Shown here one piece after another: positions 22,773 to 29,409 of a DNA stretch of 36,878 nucleotides. The translations under genes were made by a program, and so were the position numbers. The number at the start of each line of letters is the position of its first letter. Within the stretch, counting starts at the first letter, position 1. The stretch lies in the NCBI GenBank assembly GCA_964476505.1, contig CAYZAW010000017.1, forward strand, positions 1-36,878, given 5' to 3'. The notes beneath the pieces are model-generated. The model was not told where the DNA came from and ran no database searches. It saw only the letters and a list, made by a program, of their open reading frames with translations. Source of the DNA: CAYZAW01 sp964476505 (GTDB taxonomy: Bacteria; Bacillota; Clostridia; Christensenellales; CAG-138).

Positions 22773-23561
22773 TTATGCAAAGAACACATGGAACACCAGT
22801 TGATCCAGCAGCACCAATAAACCGAGAATTGCCGTATAGAGGGCAAAGGGCCAGAGCTTTTTGGATTTGATGAGTGTTAGCATCCAACGCACGGCAAAGT
22901 ACCCGGATACCGCTGCGATCACCATGCCCACCAACACCGTTGCCCAATTGATGGAAGAAAGCCCGGCTTCCAATACATCCGGCACTTCCAACACCAGCGA
23001 GCCTAAAATGGCGGGGATGGAGAGCAGGAAGGAGAAGTCCGCAGCGGAGTTCCGATCTAAGCCGGAAAACAGCGCGCCTGAAATGGTGGAGCCGCTGCGA
23101 GAAACACCGGGCATAATGGCAACGCCCTGTATGGTGCCGATCAAGAGCGCATCGTACCACTTCATGGTTTCGGTGGTTTTTGTGGTTTTCAGCTTGATCC
23201 GCTCGGATACGGTAAGGATGATGGCGGTAAGAAGAAAGCCCGCGCCAAGGTATGTGCCGCTGTACGCCGCTTCAAAGAAATCATTGAACAACAGCGCGAT
23301 CAACACGGTGGGAATCAGCGCCAACAGCAGCATGTATACCTTGTGCTGGAAAGGGTGGCAAAGCATTTGCCAAAGCTGCTTGCGGTACACGATGCAAACG
23401 GCAATGAGGGTGCCAACGTGCAGCATGATGGAGAAAAACAGCGTGCCTTCCTCAAGGCCGAAGATGTTATGCAGCAATACCAAATGCCCCGAGCTGGAAA
23501 CGGGCAAAAACTCCGTTAAGCCTTGTACAAAGCCTAATATGGCGGCTTGCAGAATAGACAT
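22773..23561 (-). CDS. uppP: Undecaprenyl-diphosphatase
   Basis: A 262-aa integral membrane phosphatase (BacA/UppP) that recycles the lipid carrier for peptidoglycan and other envelope polymers; the family confers bacitracin resistance when abundant. The two signature regions are intact: QGLTEFLPVSSSGHL (residues 13-27) and PGVSRSGST (151-159), with about eight membrane helices. The ATG follows GGAGG by about 9 nt. It is a single gene between the methyltransferase (same strand) and mnmG (divergent). Placement next to mnmG is not usual and fits with rearrangement of the origin region. Confidence 0.96.
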   Translation of the reverse strand: MSILQAAILGFVQGLTEFLPVSSSGHLVLLHNIFGLEEGTLFFSIMLHVGTLIAVCIVYRKQLWQMLCHPFQHKVYMLLLALIPTVLIALLFNDFFEAAYSGTYLGAGFLLTAIILTVSERIKLKTTKTTETMKWYDALLIGTIQGVAIMPGVSRSGSTISGALFSGLDRNSAADFSFLLSIPAILGSLVLEVPDVLEAGLSSINWATVLVGMVIAAVSGYFAVRWMLTLIKSKKLWPFALYTAILGLLVLLDQLVFHVFFA

Positions 23562-23740
23562 TGTTTTGCGTCCTCCTACGGTTACTGGGAACGTAATTGT
23601 TACGTTCTTGCTAGGTTCTGCACCATTTTATGCCATAGGGGCGTGTTTTACAAGCAAAACGGGGCAATGTGACAAAACTGTTCGGGATCGACTGCAATTT
23701 TTGATTGTGAGAATACATTTCGAATAGTTTCGATGGCCCA

Positions 23741-23799
23741 TTTAAAAGTTTCTGGGTTCTAAGGGGTTCTTTACAAAGAACCCCTTAGCCGCCGGAGGC
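23741..23799 (-). repeat. Family 1 hairpin repeat, copy g
   Basis: Minus strand: GCCTCCGGCGGC, stem TAAGGGGTTCTTT / AAAGAACCCCTTA, tail GAACCCAGAAACTTTTAAAT. It lies between divergent uppP and mnmG, so it does not follow a stop codon. A degenerate second GC box (ACCCGTCGGAGAC) is at 23816-23828. Apart from the mnmG promoter, the rest of 23562-23877 holds nothing recognised. Confidence 0.85.
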
Positions 23800-23861
23800 A
23801 AATCGTACTTAAAACCCGTCGGAGACAAACTGCATCCCCCTTTTACGCCATTGACACAGTG

Positions 23862-23870
23862 TGGTATAAT
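23862..23870 (+). promoter_or_regulatory. Extended -10 promoter of mnmG (leaderless mRNA)
   Basis: TGGTATAAT: a perfect -10 TATAAT (23865-23870) with the TGn extension. The expected start of transcription, about 7 nt downstream, falls at or next to the ATG at 23878, and no ribosome-binding site is present. The TTGACA at 23851-23856 is only 8 bp away and cannot be its -35. Confidence 0.6.
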
Positions 23871-23877
23871 ACCTTCC

Positions 23878-25758
23878 ATGAATTACAACGCAGGAACATA
23901 TGATGCCATCGTGATAGGTGCCGGCCACGCGGGATGCGAGGCGGGGCTTGCTTTGGCGCGGATGCAGCTGGATACACTGCTTTTAACGCTTAATTTAGAC
24001 AGCATCGGCCTGATGCCCTGCAACCCTGCCATCGGCGGTACGTCCAAGGGGCATTTGGTACGCGAGATCGACGCGCTGGGCGGGGAAATGGGGCTTGCGG
24101 CGGACGAAACGCTGATACAAATGCGCATGCTCAACACCGGAAAAGGCCCGGCGGTACATTCGCTTCGCGCACAGATGGATAAACGCCGCTACCACGAGCG
24201 CATGAAGCGCACGCTGGAGGGGCAGGAGAAGCTAACGCTTGCGCAGGGCGAGTGCGTACGGATATTGACCGAGGGCGGTAAGGTCTCGGGCATCGTAACT
24301 GCCGCTGGTGCACAGTACGCCTGCCGCGCGGTGGTGCTGGCAACGGGCGTGTATTTGAACAGCCGTATATTGATCGGCGAATGGGCAAAGGAATGCGGCC
24401 CTGTGGGGCTTGGCAGAAGCGACGGGTTGTCTGCCGCGCTAACGGAGCTTGGCTTTTCTGTGCGGCGCTTTAAAACAGGCACCCCCGCAAGGGTGCTTGG
24501 GCGCTCGCTGAACTATGCGGAAATGGAGCCGCAGCCGGGGGATGTTCCCATGCCCGCGTTTTCGTTTTTAACGCCGCAGCGGGATTTTCCGCAGGACTTG
24601 TGCTATTTGACCTACACCAACGAGCAAACCCATACCATCATTCGGCAAAATTTAGACAGAAGCCCCATGTACAGCGGCAAGATCCACGGTACGGGCGCAA
24701 GGTACTGCCCGTCTATCGAGGATAAGGTGATGCGCTTTGCCGAGAAGGACAGGCATCAGATATTCATTGAGCCGGAGGGCCGCAGTACGGACGAAAAATA
24801 TGTGCAGGGCATGAGCACCTCGCTTCCAGAGGATGTGCAGGTTGCTATGCTTCGAACGCTTCCGGGCTTGAAAAACTGCGTGGTGCTGCGCCCGGGGTAT
24901 GCCATCGAGTACGATTGCATCGACCCTACCGCGCTGGACTTGGGCTTGGGCGTGCGGGATATTCCCGGCTTGTACTGCGCCGGGCAGTTGAACGGCAGCA
25001 GCGGGTACGAGGAAGCGGCGGCGCAGGGCTTGTATGCCGCCATGAACGCCGGGCTGTACCTCAAGGGCGAGGAACCGTTCCACTTGGGACGCGCAGACGC
25101 GTACATCGGCGTGCTGGCGGACGATATCACCACCAAGGGCGTGGACGAGCCATACCGCATGATGACCTCCCGCGCGGAATACCGATTATTACTGCGGCAG
25201 GACAATGCCGATCTACGCCTTACGGAGCGTGCAAGGCGCGTAGGCTTGATCTCCAACGAACGGTATGATCAGCTTTGTCGCAAGCAGGAGGGCGTGGCGC
25301 ATGCGCTTGCGGCGCTGGACCGCACCGTGCCGCCGGACGAAGCGCTGACGGCGTATCTGATCGGCAAGGGCGAGCCTGCACCGCATACGGGCGTTACGCT
25401 GATGAACTTATTGCGGCGGCAGGGGATTCGCTATACGGAGCTGTTGCAGTTATACGGCGGGCTATTACAGCCGTTACCCGCAGACGTATTGGAGCAGGTG
25501 GAGATCCACGCGCATTATGCGGGCTATATCGAAAAGCAGATCAAGCAGGTGGAGCGGCAAGCGTCCTTAGAGAGCGCCGCGCTGCCTACGGATGTGGATT
25601 ATATGGGCATTGACGGGCTTCGCATCGAGGCGCGGCAAAAGCTCAACCGCCGTAAGCCGGAAAACATCGGCATTGCCAGCCGTATTCCCGGCGTTTCCCC
25701 GGCGGACGTGGCAGTACTCTTGGTGTGGCTAAAAGCCCGGGAGGGGAACCATGCGTGA
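23878..25758 (+). CDS. mnmG: tRNA uridine-5-carboxymethylaminomethyl modification enzyme, FAD subunit
   Basis: A 626-aa FAD protein (GidA) that, with MnmE, modifies uridine 34 of several tRNAs. The dinucleotide-binding motif GAGHAGCEAG is at residues 14-23. Family blocks PCNPAIGGTSKGHL, GTGARYCPSIEDK and YDEPYRMMTSRAEYRLLLR-like sequence are complete, as is the C-terminal MnmE-binding region. ATG at 23878 gives the standard N terminus MNYNAGTYDAIVIGAG; there is no ribosome-binding site, so translation may be leaderless. It overlaps rsmG by 8 bp. mnmE, normally just upstream, is absent here. Confidence 0.97.
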   Translation: MNYNAGTYDAIVIGAGHAGCEAGLALARMQLDTLLLTLNLDSIGLMPCNPAIGGTSKGHLVREIDALGGEMGLAADETLIQMRMLNTGKGPAVHSLRAQMDKRRYHERMKRTLEGQEKLTLAQGECVRILTEGGKVSGIVTAAGAQYACRAVVLATGVYLNSRILIGEWAKECGPVGLGRSDGLSAALTELGFSVRRFKTGTPARVLGRSLNYAEMEPQPGDVPMPAFSFLTPQRDFPQDLCYLTYTNEQTHTIIRQNLDRSPMYSGKIHGTGARYCPSIEDKVMRFAEKDRHQIFIEPEGRSTDEKYVQGMSTSLPEDVQVAMLRTLPGLKNCVVLRPGYAIEYDCIDPTALDLGLGVRDIPGLYCAGQLNGSSGYEEAAAQGLYAAMNAGLYLKGEEPFHLGRADAYIGVLADDITTKGVDEPYRMMTSRAEYRLLLRQDNADLRLTERARRVGLISNERYDQLCRKQEGVAHALAALDRTVPPDEALTAYLIGKGEPAPHTGVTLMNLLRRQGIRYTELLQLYGGLLQPLPADVLEQVEIHAHYAGYIEKQIKQVERQASLESAALPTDVDYMGIDGLRIEARQKLNRRKPENIGIASRIPGVSPADVAVLLVWLKAREGNHA

Positions 25759-26431
25759 GCTGTTGCAGCAAAAGCTGCCGTACCTTACCGATACGCAGGT
25801 ATCCCAATTCGTGCGCTATTACGAAATGCTGATCGATTGGAACACCCGCTTGAACCTCACTGCCATCACCGAGAAAACCGAGGTGGCAAGTAAGCATTTT
25901 GTGGACTCGCTTTCTGCAATGCCGTATATCCCCGAGAACGCGCGCTTGGCGGATGTGGGTACCGGCGCGGGCTTTCCCGGCCTGCCGCTGTTGATCGCGC
26001 GGCCTGACATCAGGCTGACGCTTAACGACAGCCTGAACAAGCGCCTAAAATTTCTTGAAGAAGTATTAAAGGAACTGGGTCTATCCGCGACCCTTGTGCA
26101 CGACCGTGCGGAGGATTTTGCGCGAAACAACGCGCACCGCGCACGGTATGATATCGTGACCACCCGCGCTGTTGCAAATCTCCCCGTGCTTTTAGAGCTG
26201 ACCGTACCGCTATTGAAGCTGGGCGGTGTATCCATTGCCTACAAGGGGCAGGATGCCGCAGGCGAGGCGGCCGCCGCCAAGACCGCCGCCAAGCTCTTGC
26301 ATGCAGAGCTTTCTGTTATCCCCATTCCCGCAGATTACGGCGAACGCGCGCTGGTGCTGGCAAAAAAGACGGACAAAACCGATGCCAAGTACCCCCGCAA
26401 AGCAGGCGATCCCCAGCGCAAGCCACTATAA
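25751..26431 (+). CDS. rsmG: 16S rRNA (guanine-N7) methyltransferase
   Basis: A 226-aa enzyme (GidB) that methylates G527 of 16S rRNA using SAM; loss gives low-level streptomycin resistance in several bacteria. The SAM loop DVGTGAGFPGLPL is at residues 68-80, the N terminus has the family helix WNTRLNLTAIT, and the C terminus has the usual KYPRKAGDPQRKPL. The first 8 bp overlap mnmG, giving translational coupling, and GGGAGG... upstream (in mnmG) serves as ribosome-binding site. A family 2 repeat begins 4 nt after its stop codon. Confidence 0.97.
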   Translation: MRELLQQKLPYLTDTQVSQFVRYYEMLIDWNTRLNLTAITEKTEVASKHFVDSLSAMPYIPENARLADVGTGAGFPGLPLLIARPDIRLTLNDSLNKRLKFLEEVLKELGLSATLVHDRAEDFARNNAHRARYDIVTTRAVANLPVLLELTVPLLKLGGVSIAYKGQDAAGEAAAAKTAAKLLHAELSVIPIPADYGERALVLAKKTDKTDAKYPRKAGDPQRKPL

Positions 26432-26435
26432 AGTT

Positions 26436-26517
26436 ATGGGGCTCCGCCCCAAACCCCGGCAGGGGATGCATCCCCTGCACCCCGCTTACCGCCGAAAATA
26501 TTCGGCGGGGGAGGGAA
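26436..26517 (+). repeat. Family 2 triple-hairpin repeat, copy F
   Basis: ATGGGGCTCCGCCCCA, GCAGGGGATGCATCCCCTGC and CCGCCGAAAATATTCGGCGG. It begins 4 nt after the rsmG stop. Hairpin 3 shows a compensated G-C to A-T change relative to copies B and E. Confidence 0.85.
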
Positions 26518-26554
26518 TAAAAATTAACCCCGCCCACAGGCAACATATCCCCCT

Positions 26555-26638
26555 CTCGCCGGGATTTTCCCCGGCGTTAAATGGGGTCTGGGGATATGTC
26601 CCCAGCGGGGTATGGGGCAGCGCCCCATGTATTCTCTG
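26555..26638 (-). repeat. Family 2 triple-hairpin repeat, copy G (inverted)
   Basis: Inverted relative to copy F: ATGGGGCGCTGCCCCAT on the minus strand (26622-26638), CTGGGGACATATCCCCAG and CGCCGGGGAAAATCCCGGCG. Copies F and G form a tail-to-tail pair that fills most of the rsmG-noc gap. Confidence 0.8.
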
Positions 26639-26643
26639 CAAAA

Positions 26644-26677
26644 AACAGGAACGTTTGTCGAATAACAGGAACGTTTG
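26644..26677 (+). repeat. Direct repeat AACAGGAACGTTTG upstream of noc
   Basis: Two perfect 14-bp copies (26644-26657 and 26664-26677) start 20 bp apart, about two helical turns, and each includes the palindrome AACGTT. They lie 83 nt upstream of the noc start, so they could be operator half-sites. No clear promoter hexamers were found for noc. Confidence 0.55.
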
Positions 26678-26760
26678 GAATATATCGGTAATTCGTCACA
26701 CAACACCAATTTAAGGGTGTAAAATACAATAAAGGCAGTATCAACAACAGGAGGAACCAC

Positions 26761-27624
26761 ATGGCAGTATTCGACCTGTTCAAATCCGAACAAAAGCAGC
26801 CCGCACAGGAGCCGCAAAAAGAAAAACAACCGGAAAAGCGCAGCCTCATTCAAGTACCGATCGGTGATATCCGCCCCAACCCCAACCAGCCCCGCAAGGC
26901 CTTTAGCGACGATACCATTGAGGAACTGGCGGATTCCATCCGGCAGGTGGGTATCATCCAGCCGCTGGTGGTGCGCCGCATCGAAGGCGGGTATGAGCTG
27001 GTGGCGGGCGAGCGCAGGCTTCGCGCGTGTAAGCTGATCGGCATGGAAGCGGTGCCCTGCATCCTTTCTACCGATGTGTACGAGGAAGACAGCGCTATGA
27101 TGGCGCTCATCGAAAACCTCCAGCGGGAAAACCTGCATTATTTGGAGGAGGCAGAGTGCTACGCCGCGCTCATCCAGAACTACGGCCTTAAGCAGGAGGA
27201 GCTTGCCGCCCGTGTGGGCAAGAGCCAGAGCGCCGTTGCAAACAAGCTTCGGGTACTGCGCCTGTCGCCCAATATTAAGGCTGCCATGACGGAAGCCCGT
27301 ATGACCGAGCGTCACGCAAGAGCGCTTTTGCGCATCCGGGACGAAGAGACCCAGATGAAGATCATCGATAAGGTCAAGGAAAAAAGCCTGTCCGTCAAGG
27401 AAACGGAAAAGCTGGTGGATAAAACCCTCAACCGCTTGTACGACGAAAAGCAGGAGGGTGCCAAGCCCCGGCCTAAGATTCTTCGCTATATCCGCGATTA
27501 TCGCTTGTTCGTGAACACCGTGAATTCCGCCGCTAATCAATTGCGGGACAGCGGCTTTACCGTGGAGTTCGACCAAGCCGAGCTGGAAAACGGCGTGGAT
27601 ATCACCATCCGCGTGCGGCAATAG
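26761..27624 (+). CDS. noc: Nucleoid occlusion protein Noc (ParB family)
   Basis: A 287-aa ParB-like DNA- and probably CTP-binding protein that keeps the division septum off the nucleoid. The CTP-site motif GERRLR is at residues 83-88, LIENLQRENL follows, a helix-turn-helix lies around 143-170 (LAARVGKSQSAVANKLRVL), and the ITERHARALL-type segment reads MTERHARALLRI. The N terminus MAVFDLFKS looks like a short membrane-targeting amphipathic helix, as in Bacillus Noc. Position after rsmG and the overall pattern favour Noc over Spo0J. soj and spo0J do not follow. GGAGG lies 7 nt before the ATG. Confidence 0.88.
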   Translation: MAVFDLFKSEQKQPAQEPQKEKQPEKRSLIQVPIGDIRPNPNQPRKAFSDDTIEELADSIRQVGIIQPLVVRRIEGGYELVAGERRLRACKLIGMEAVPCILSTDVYEEDSAMMALIENLQRENLHYLEEAECYAALIQNYGLKQEELAARVGKSQSAVANKLRVLRLSPNIKAAMTEARMTERHARALLRIRDEETQMKIIDKVKEKSLSVKETEKLVDKTLNRLYDEKQEGAKPRPKILRYIRDYRLFVNTVNSAANQLRDSGFTVEFDQAELENGVDITIRVRQ

Positions 27625-27632
27625 GGGTCACG

Positions 27633-27690
27633 GCCTCCGGCGGCTTAGGTGCTTTTGAAAAAGCACCTAAGAACCGAAAACTTTAAAATA
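27633..27690 (+). repeat. Family 1 hairpin repeat, copy h
   Basis: GCCTCCGGCGGC, stem TTAGGTGCTTTT / AAAAGCACCTAA, tail GAACCGAAAACTTTAAAATA. It begins 8 nt after the noc stop and precedes the terminator at 27708-27738. Its stem is almost the same as in copy j. Confidence 0.9.
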
Positions 27691-27699
27691 GATAAATGC

Positions 27700-27748
27700 A
27701 TGAAAAAACACCGGAGAAGACAGCTGCTTTTCCGGTGTAATATTTTAT
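27700..27748. terminator. Bidirectional terminator between noc and the antiporter gene
   Basis: ACACCGGAGAAG (27708-27719) pairs with CTTTTCCGGTGT (27727-27738), 12 bp with one G:U. TATTTTATTT follows on the plus strand and TTTTTTCA on the minus strand, serving convergent noc and the antiporter gene. Confidence 0.85.
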
Positions 27749-27807
27749 TTAGAGGTTTTTGGAATTCTTAAAACCTTTTTACAAAAAGGTTTTAAGCCGC
27801 CGGAGGC
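27746..27807 (-). repeat. Family 1 hairpin repeat, copy i (supplies a stop codon)
   Basis: Minus strand: GCCTCCGGCGGC, stem TTAAAACCTTTTT / AAAAAGGTTTTAA, tail GAATTCCAAAAACCTCTAAA. The antiporter reading frame runs through the GC box and ends at the TAA in GGCTTAAAA, so its last residues PPAA are encoded by the repeat. Confidence 0.9.
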
Positions 27808-28994
27808 GTATCTGCTTTCTTCCTCTCCGGAATGATATCCCCGGCCTTGGTCAAAGCCAGCTTGGTAAGAACCGGCCCTACCAGCTCGTACACCAGCGTG
27901 GCGCAAAGCACAACGGCTTGGATAGACGCGCCGTACTCCGGCAGTGTTTGCACCGCGAGGGTAGCCATACCAATGGCAACGCCAGCCTGCGGCAGGAGCG
28001 TAATACCCAAATATTTGCGGATATTGGGGGAAGCCTTTGTGACCACGGAGCCTATGTATGCGCCGAAATACTTGCCAAGGGAACGTGCGATCAGATAGAT
28101 CACGCCCAGTAAGCCAACGGTCGGTAGCACGGTAATGTTGAGGTCTGCGCCGGATAGCACGAAGAACAGCATGAACAGCGGTGGCGTCCAGGAATCCGCA
28201 CCGTCCATCATCTTAGACGCATCCGCCCGCAGGTTCATTAGCGCCGCGCCCGTTGCCATGTTCAACAACAAGGCGGAAAGACTGAATTGCTCAGCCAAGA
28301 ACACGCCGAAGAACACCGCGCATACCGTTAAGGATAAACGGTTGGCGCGGGAATGGAAAAAGCGCATGGAAAGCGCCAGAAGCCCACCCAGCAGTACGCC
28401 CGCCAAAAGCGACAGCACGATCTCCAACAGCGGCTGGAACAGAATGGTGTTCACCGTTGGCGCAACGTTAGAGGAAAGCGAGGTGGAAATGGCGATGGAG
28501 ATGGAAAACACCATCAAGCCCACGGCGTCGTCCATAGCGACCACGGGCAAAAGCGTATTGGTCAGCTCCCCCTTGGCGTGATACTGCCGCACCACCATCA
28601 GCGTGGCGGCGGGAGCGGTCGCGGTGGCAACAGCGCCCAAGGTGAGGCACACGGGCAACGGGAACCCGGCAAGCCATAAGGCAACGTCTACCAACGCGGT
28701 TGCCATGAGGGCTTGGAACAGGGTGATGACGATGCAGCTGACCCCCAGCTTTTTAATGTGGGAAAACTTGAACTCACCGCCGATGGAGAAGGCAATAAAG
28801 CCCAGCGCCACGGTGGTGATGATGGAAAGATCCTCCACGCCCTCCACGGGAATCAGGTTCAAGCAATAGGGGCCGATAAGTAGGCCTGCGATCAAATAGC
28901 CTGTTACGTTGGGCAGGTGTACCAGCTTTACTACACGCGTTAATAAAAGTCCCGCCAGCATTGCGGCGGCGACAGAAAATAATGTGGTCAGCAT
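27792..28994 (-). CDS. CPA2-type cation:proton antiporter
   Basis: A 400-aa membrane antiporter with about 12 helices, of the KefB/NapA-like CPA2 group, exchanging Na+ or K+ for H+. The core motif is AMDDAVGLMVF with Asp155-Asp156 (the 'DD' or 'ND' ion site), preceded by the unwound helix ATATAPAATLMV. There is no TrkA-N/RCK domain, so regulation may come from the PII-like protein encoded 1 nt upstream. The last codons (TPPAA, stop) are derived from repeat copy i. Ion specificity cannot be determined by eye; the double aspartate favours electrogenic Na+/H+ exchange. Confidence 0.9.
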   Translation of the reverse strand: MLTTLFSVAAAMLAGLLLTRVVKLVHLPNVTGYLIAGLLIGPYCLNLIPVEGVEDLSIITTVALGFIAFSIGGEFKFSHIKKLGVSCIVITLFQALMATALVDVALWLAGFPLPVCLTLGAVATATAPAATLMVVRQYHAKGELTNTLLPVVAMDDAVGLMVFSISIAISTSLSSNVAPTVNTILFQPLLEIVLSLLAGVLLGGLLALSMRFFHSRANRLSLTVCAVFFGVFLAEQFSLSALLLNMATGAALMNLRADASKMMDGADSWTPPLFMLFFVLSGADLNITVLPTVGLLGVIYLIARSLGKYFGAYIGSVVTKASPNIRKYLGITLLPQAGVAIGMATLAVQTLPEYGASIQAVVLCATLVYELVGPVLTKLALTKAGDIIPERKKADTPPAA

Positions 28995-28995
28995 A

Positions 28996-29340
28996 TCAGT
29001 CGTTTTTCACTCCTTCAACGCTCATCACGGGTATGGTAAACATCACGCCGCGGTTGGGACGGTCAAGATCTCCCAACTGCTTATGCACCGCACCGCGCAC
29101 GATGGAAAGCTGCTCGTCCCGTAACACAACAAACAGCATTTTGCCGGACTCGCGCTCCGGGTCAATGAACCGGCGAAGAGAGCCGAATATCGGCGGTGCG
29201 TCCACGCTGGACTGAGAGAGGCTGGTCAGCATCCCCTTGCAGTCTACAACGGTCGCGCCCGTTACGCCCTTTTGCATGAGCGTGGACAACAGCGGATTGA
29301 TGGAATCCACTTCGTTCGTAATCAAAACGAATAGCTGCAT
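28996..29340 (-). CDS. PII-like signalling protein linked to the antiporter
   Basis: A 114-aa protein with the PII-like pattern: MQLFVLITNEVDSINPLLST, then LMQKGVTGATVVDCKGM (compare the 'GVxGxTV' region of GlnB-type proteins), and a C-terminal VMSVEGVKND. The T-loop tyrosine and glutamine-regulation residues of true GlnB are not seen, so it is a PII-like, not a nitrogen PII, protein. It is followed after 1 nt by the CPA2 antiporter, which suggests that it gates that transporter in response to a nucleotide or ion. ATG at 29338-29340 was chosen for the AAAGGAAG 7 nt upstream. Confidence 0.75.
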   Translation of the reverse strand: MQLFVLITNEVDSINPLLSTLMQKGVTGATVVDCKGMLTSLSQSSVDAPPIFGSLRRFIDPERESGKMLFVVLRDEQLSIVRGAVHKQLGDLDRPNRGVMFTIPVMSVEGVKND

Positions 29341-29361
29341 AAAACATCTTCCTTTACAATG

Positions 29362-29400
29362 ATAAAAATGCAACGGCTCCGGCAGTGCCGAAGCCGGTTG
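29362..29400 (-). terminator. Intrinsic terminator of typA
   Basis: On the minus strand CAACCGGCTTCGGC pairs with GCCGGAGCCGTTG (29371-29400; one bulged C and one U:G), followed by TTTTTATC. It lies about 10 nt after the typA stop. Confidence 0.85.
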
Positions 29401-29409
29401 TAACAGTAT

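Noticed and set aside
23851..23856. TTGACA as the -35 of mnmG
   Set aside because: Only 8 bp from TATAAT, and a 17-bp spacing would put the -10 inside the coding region.
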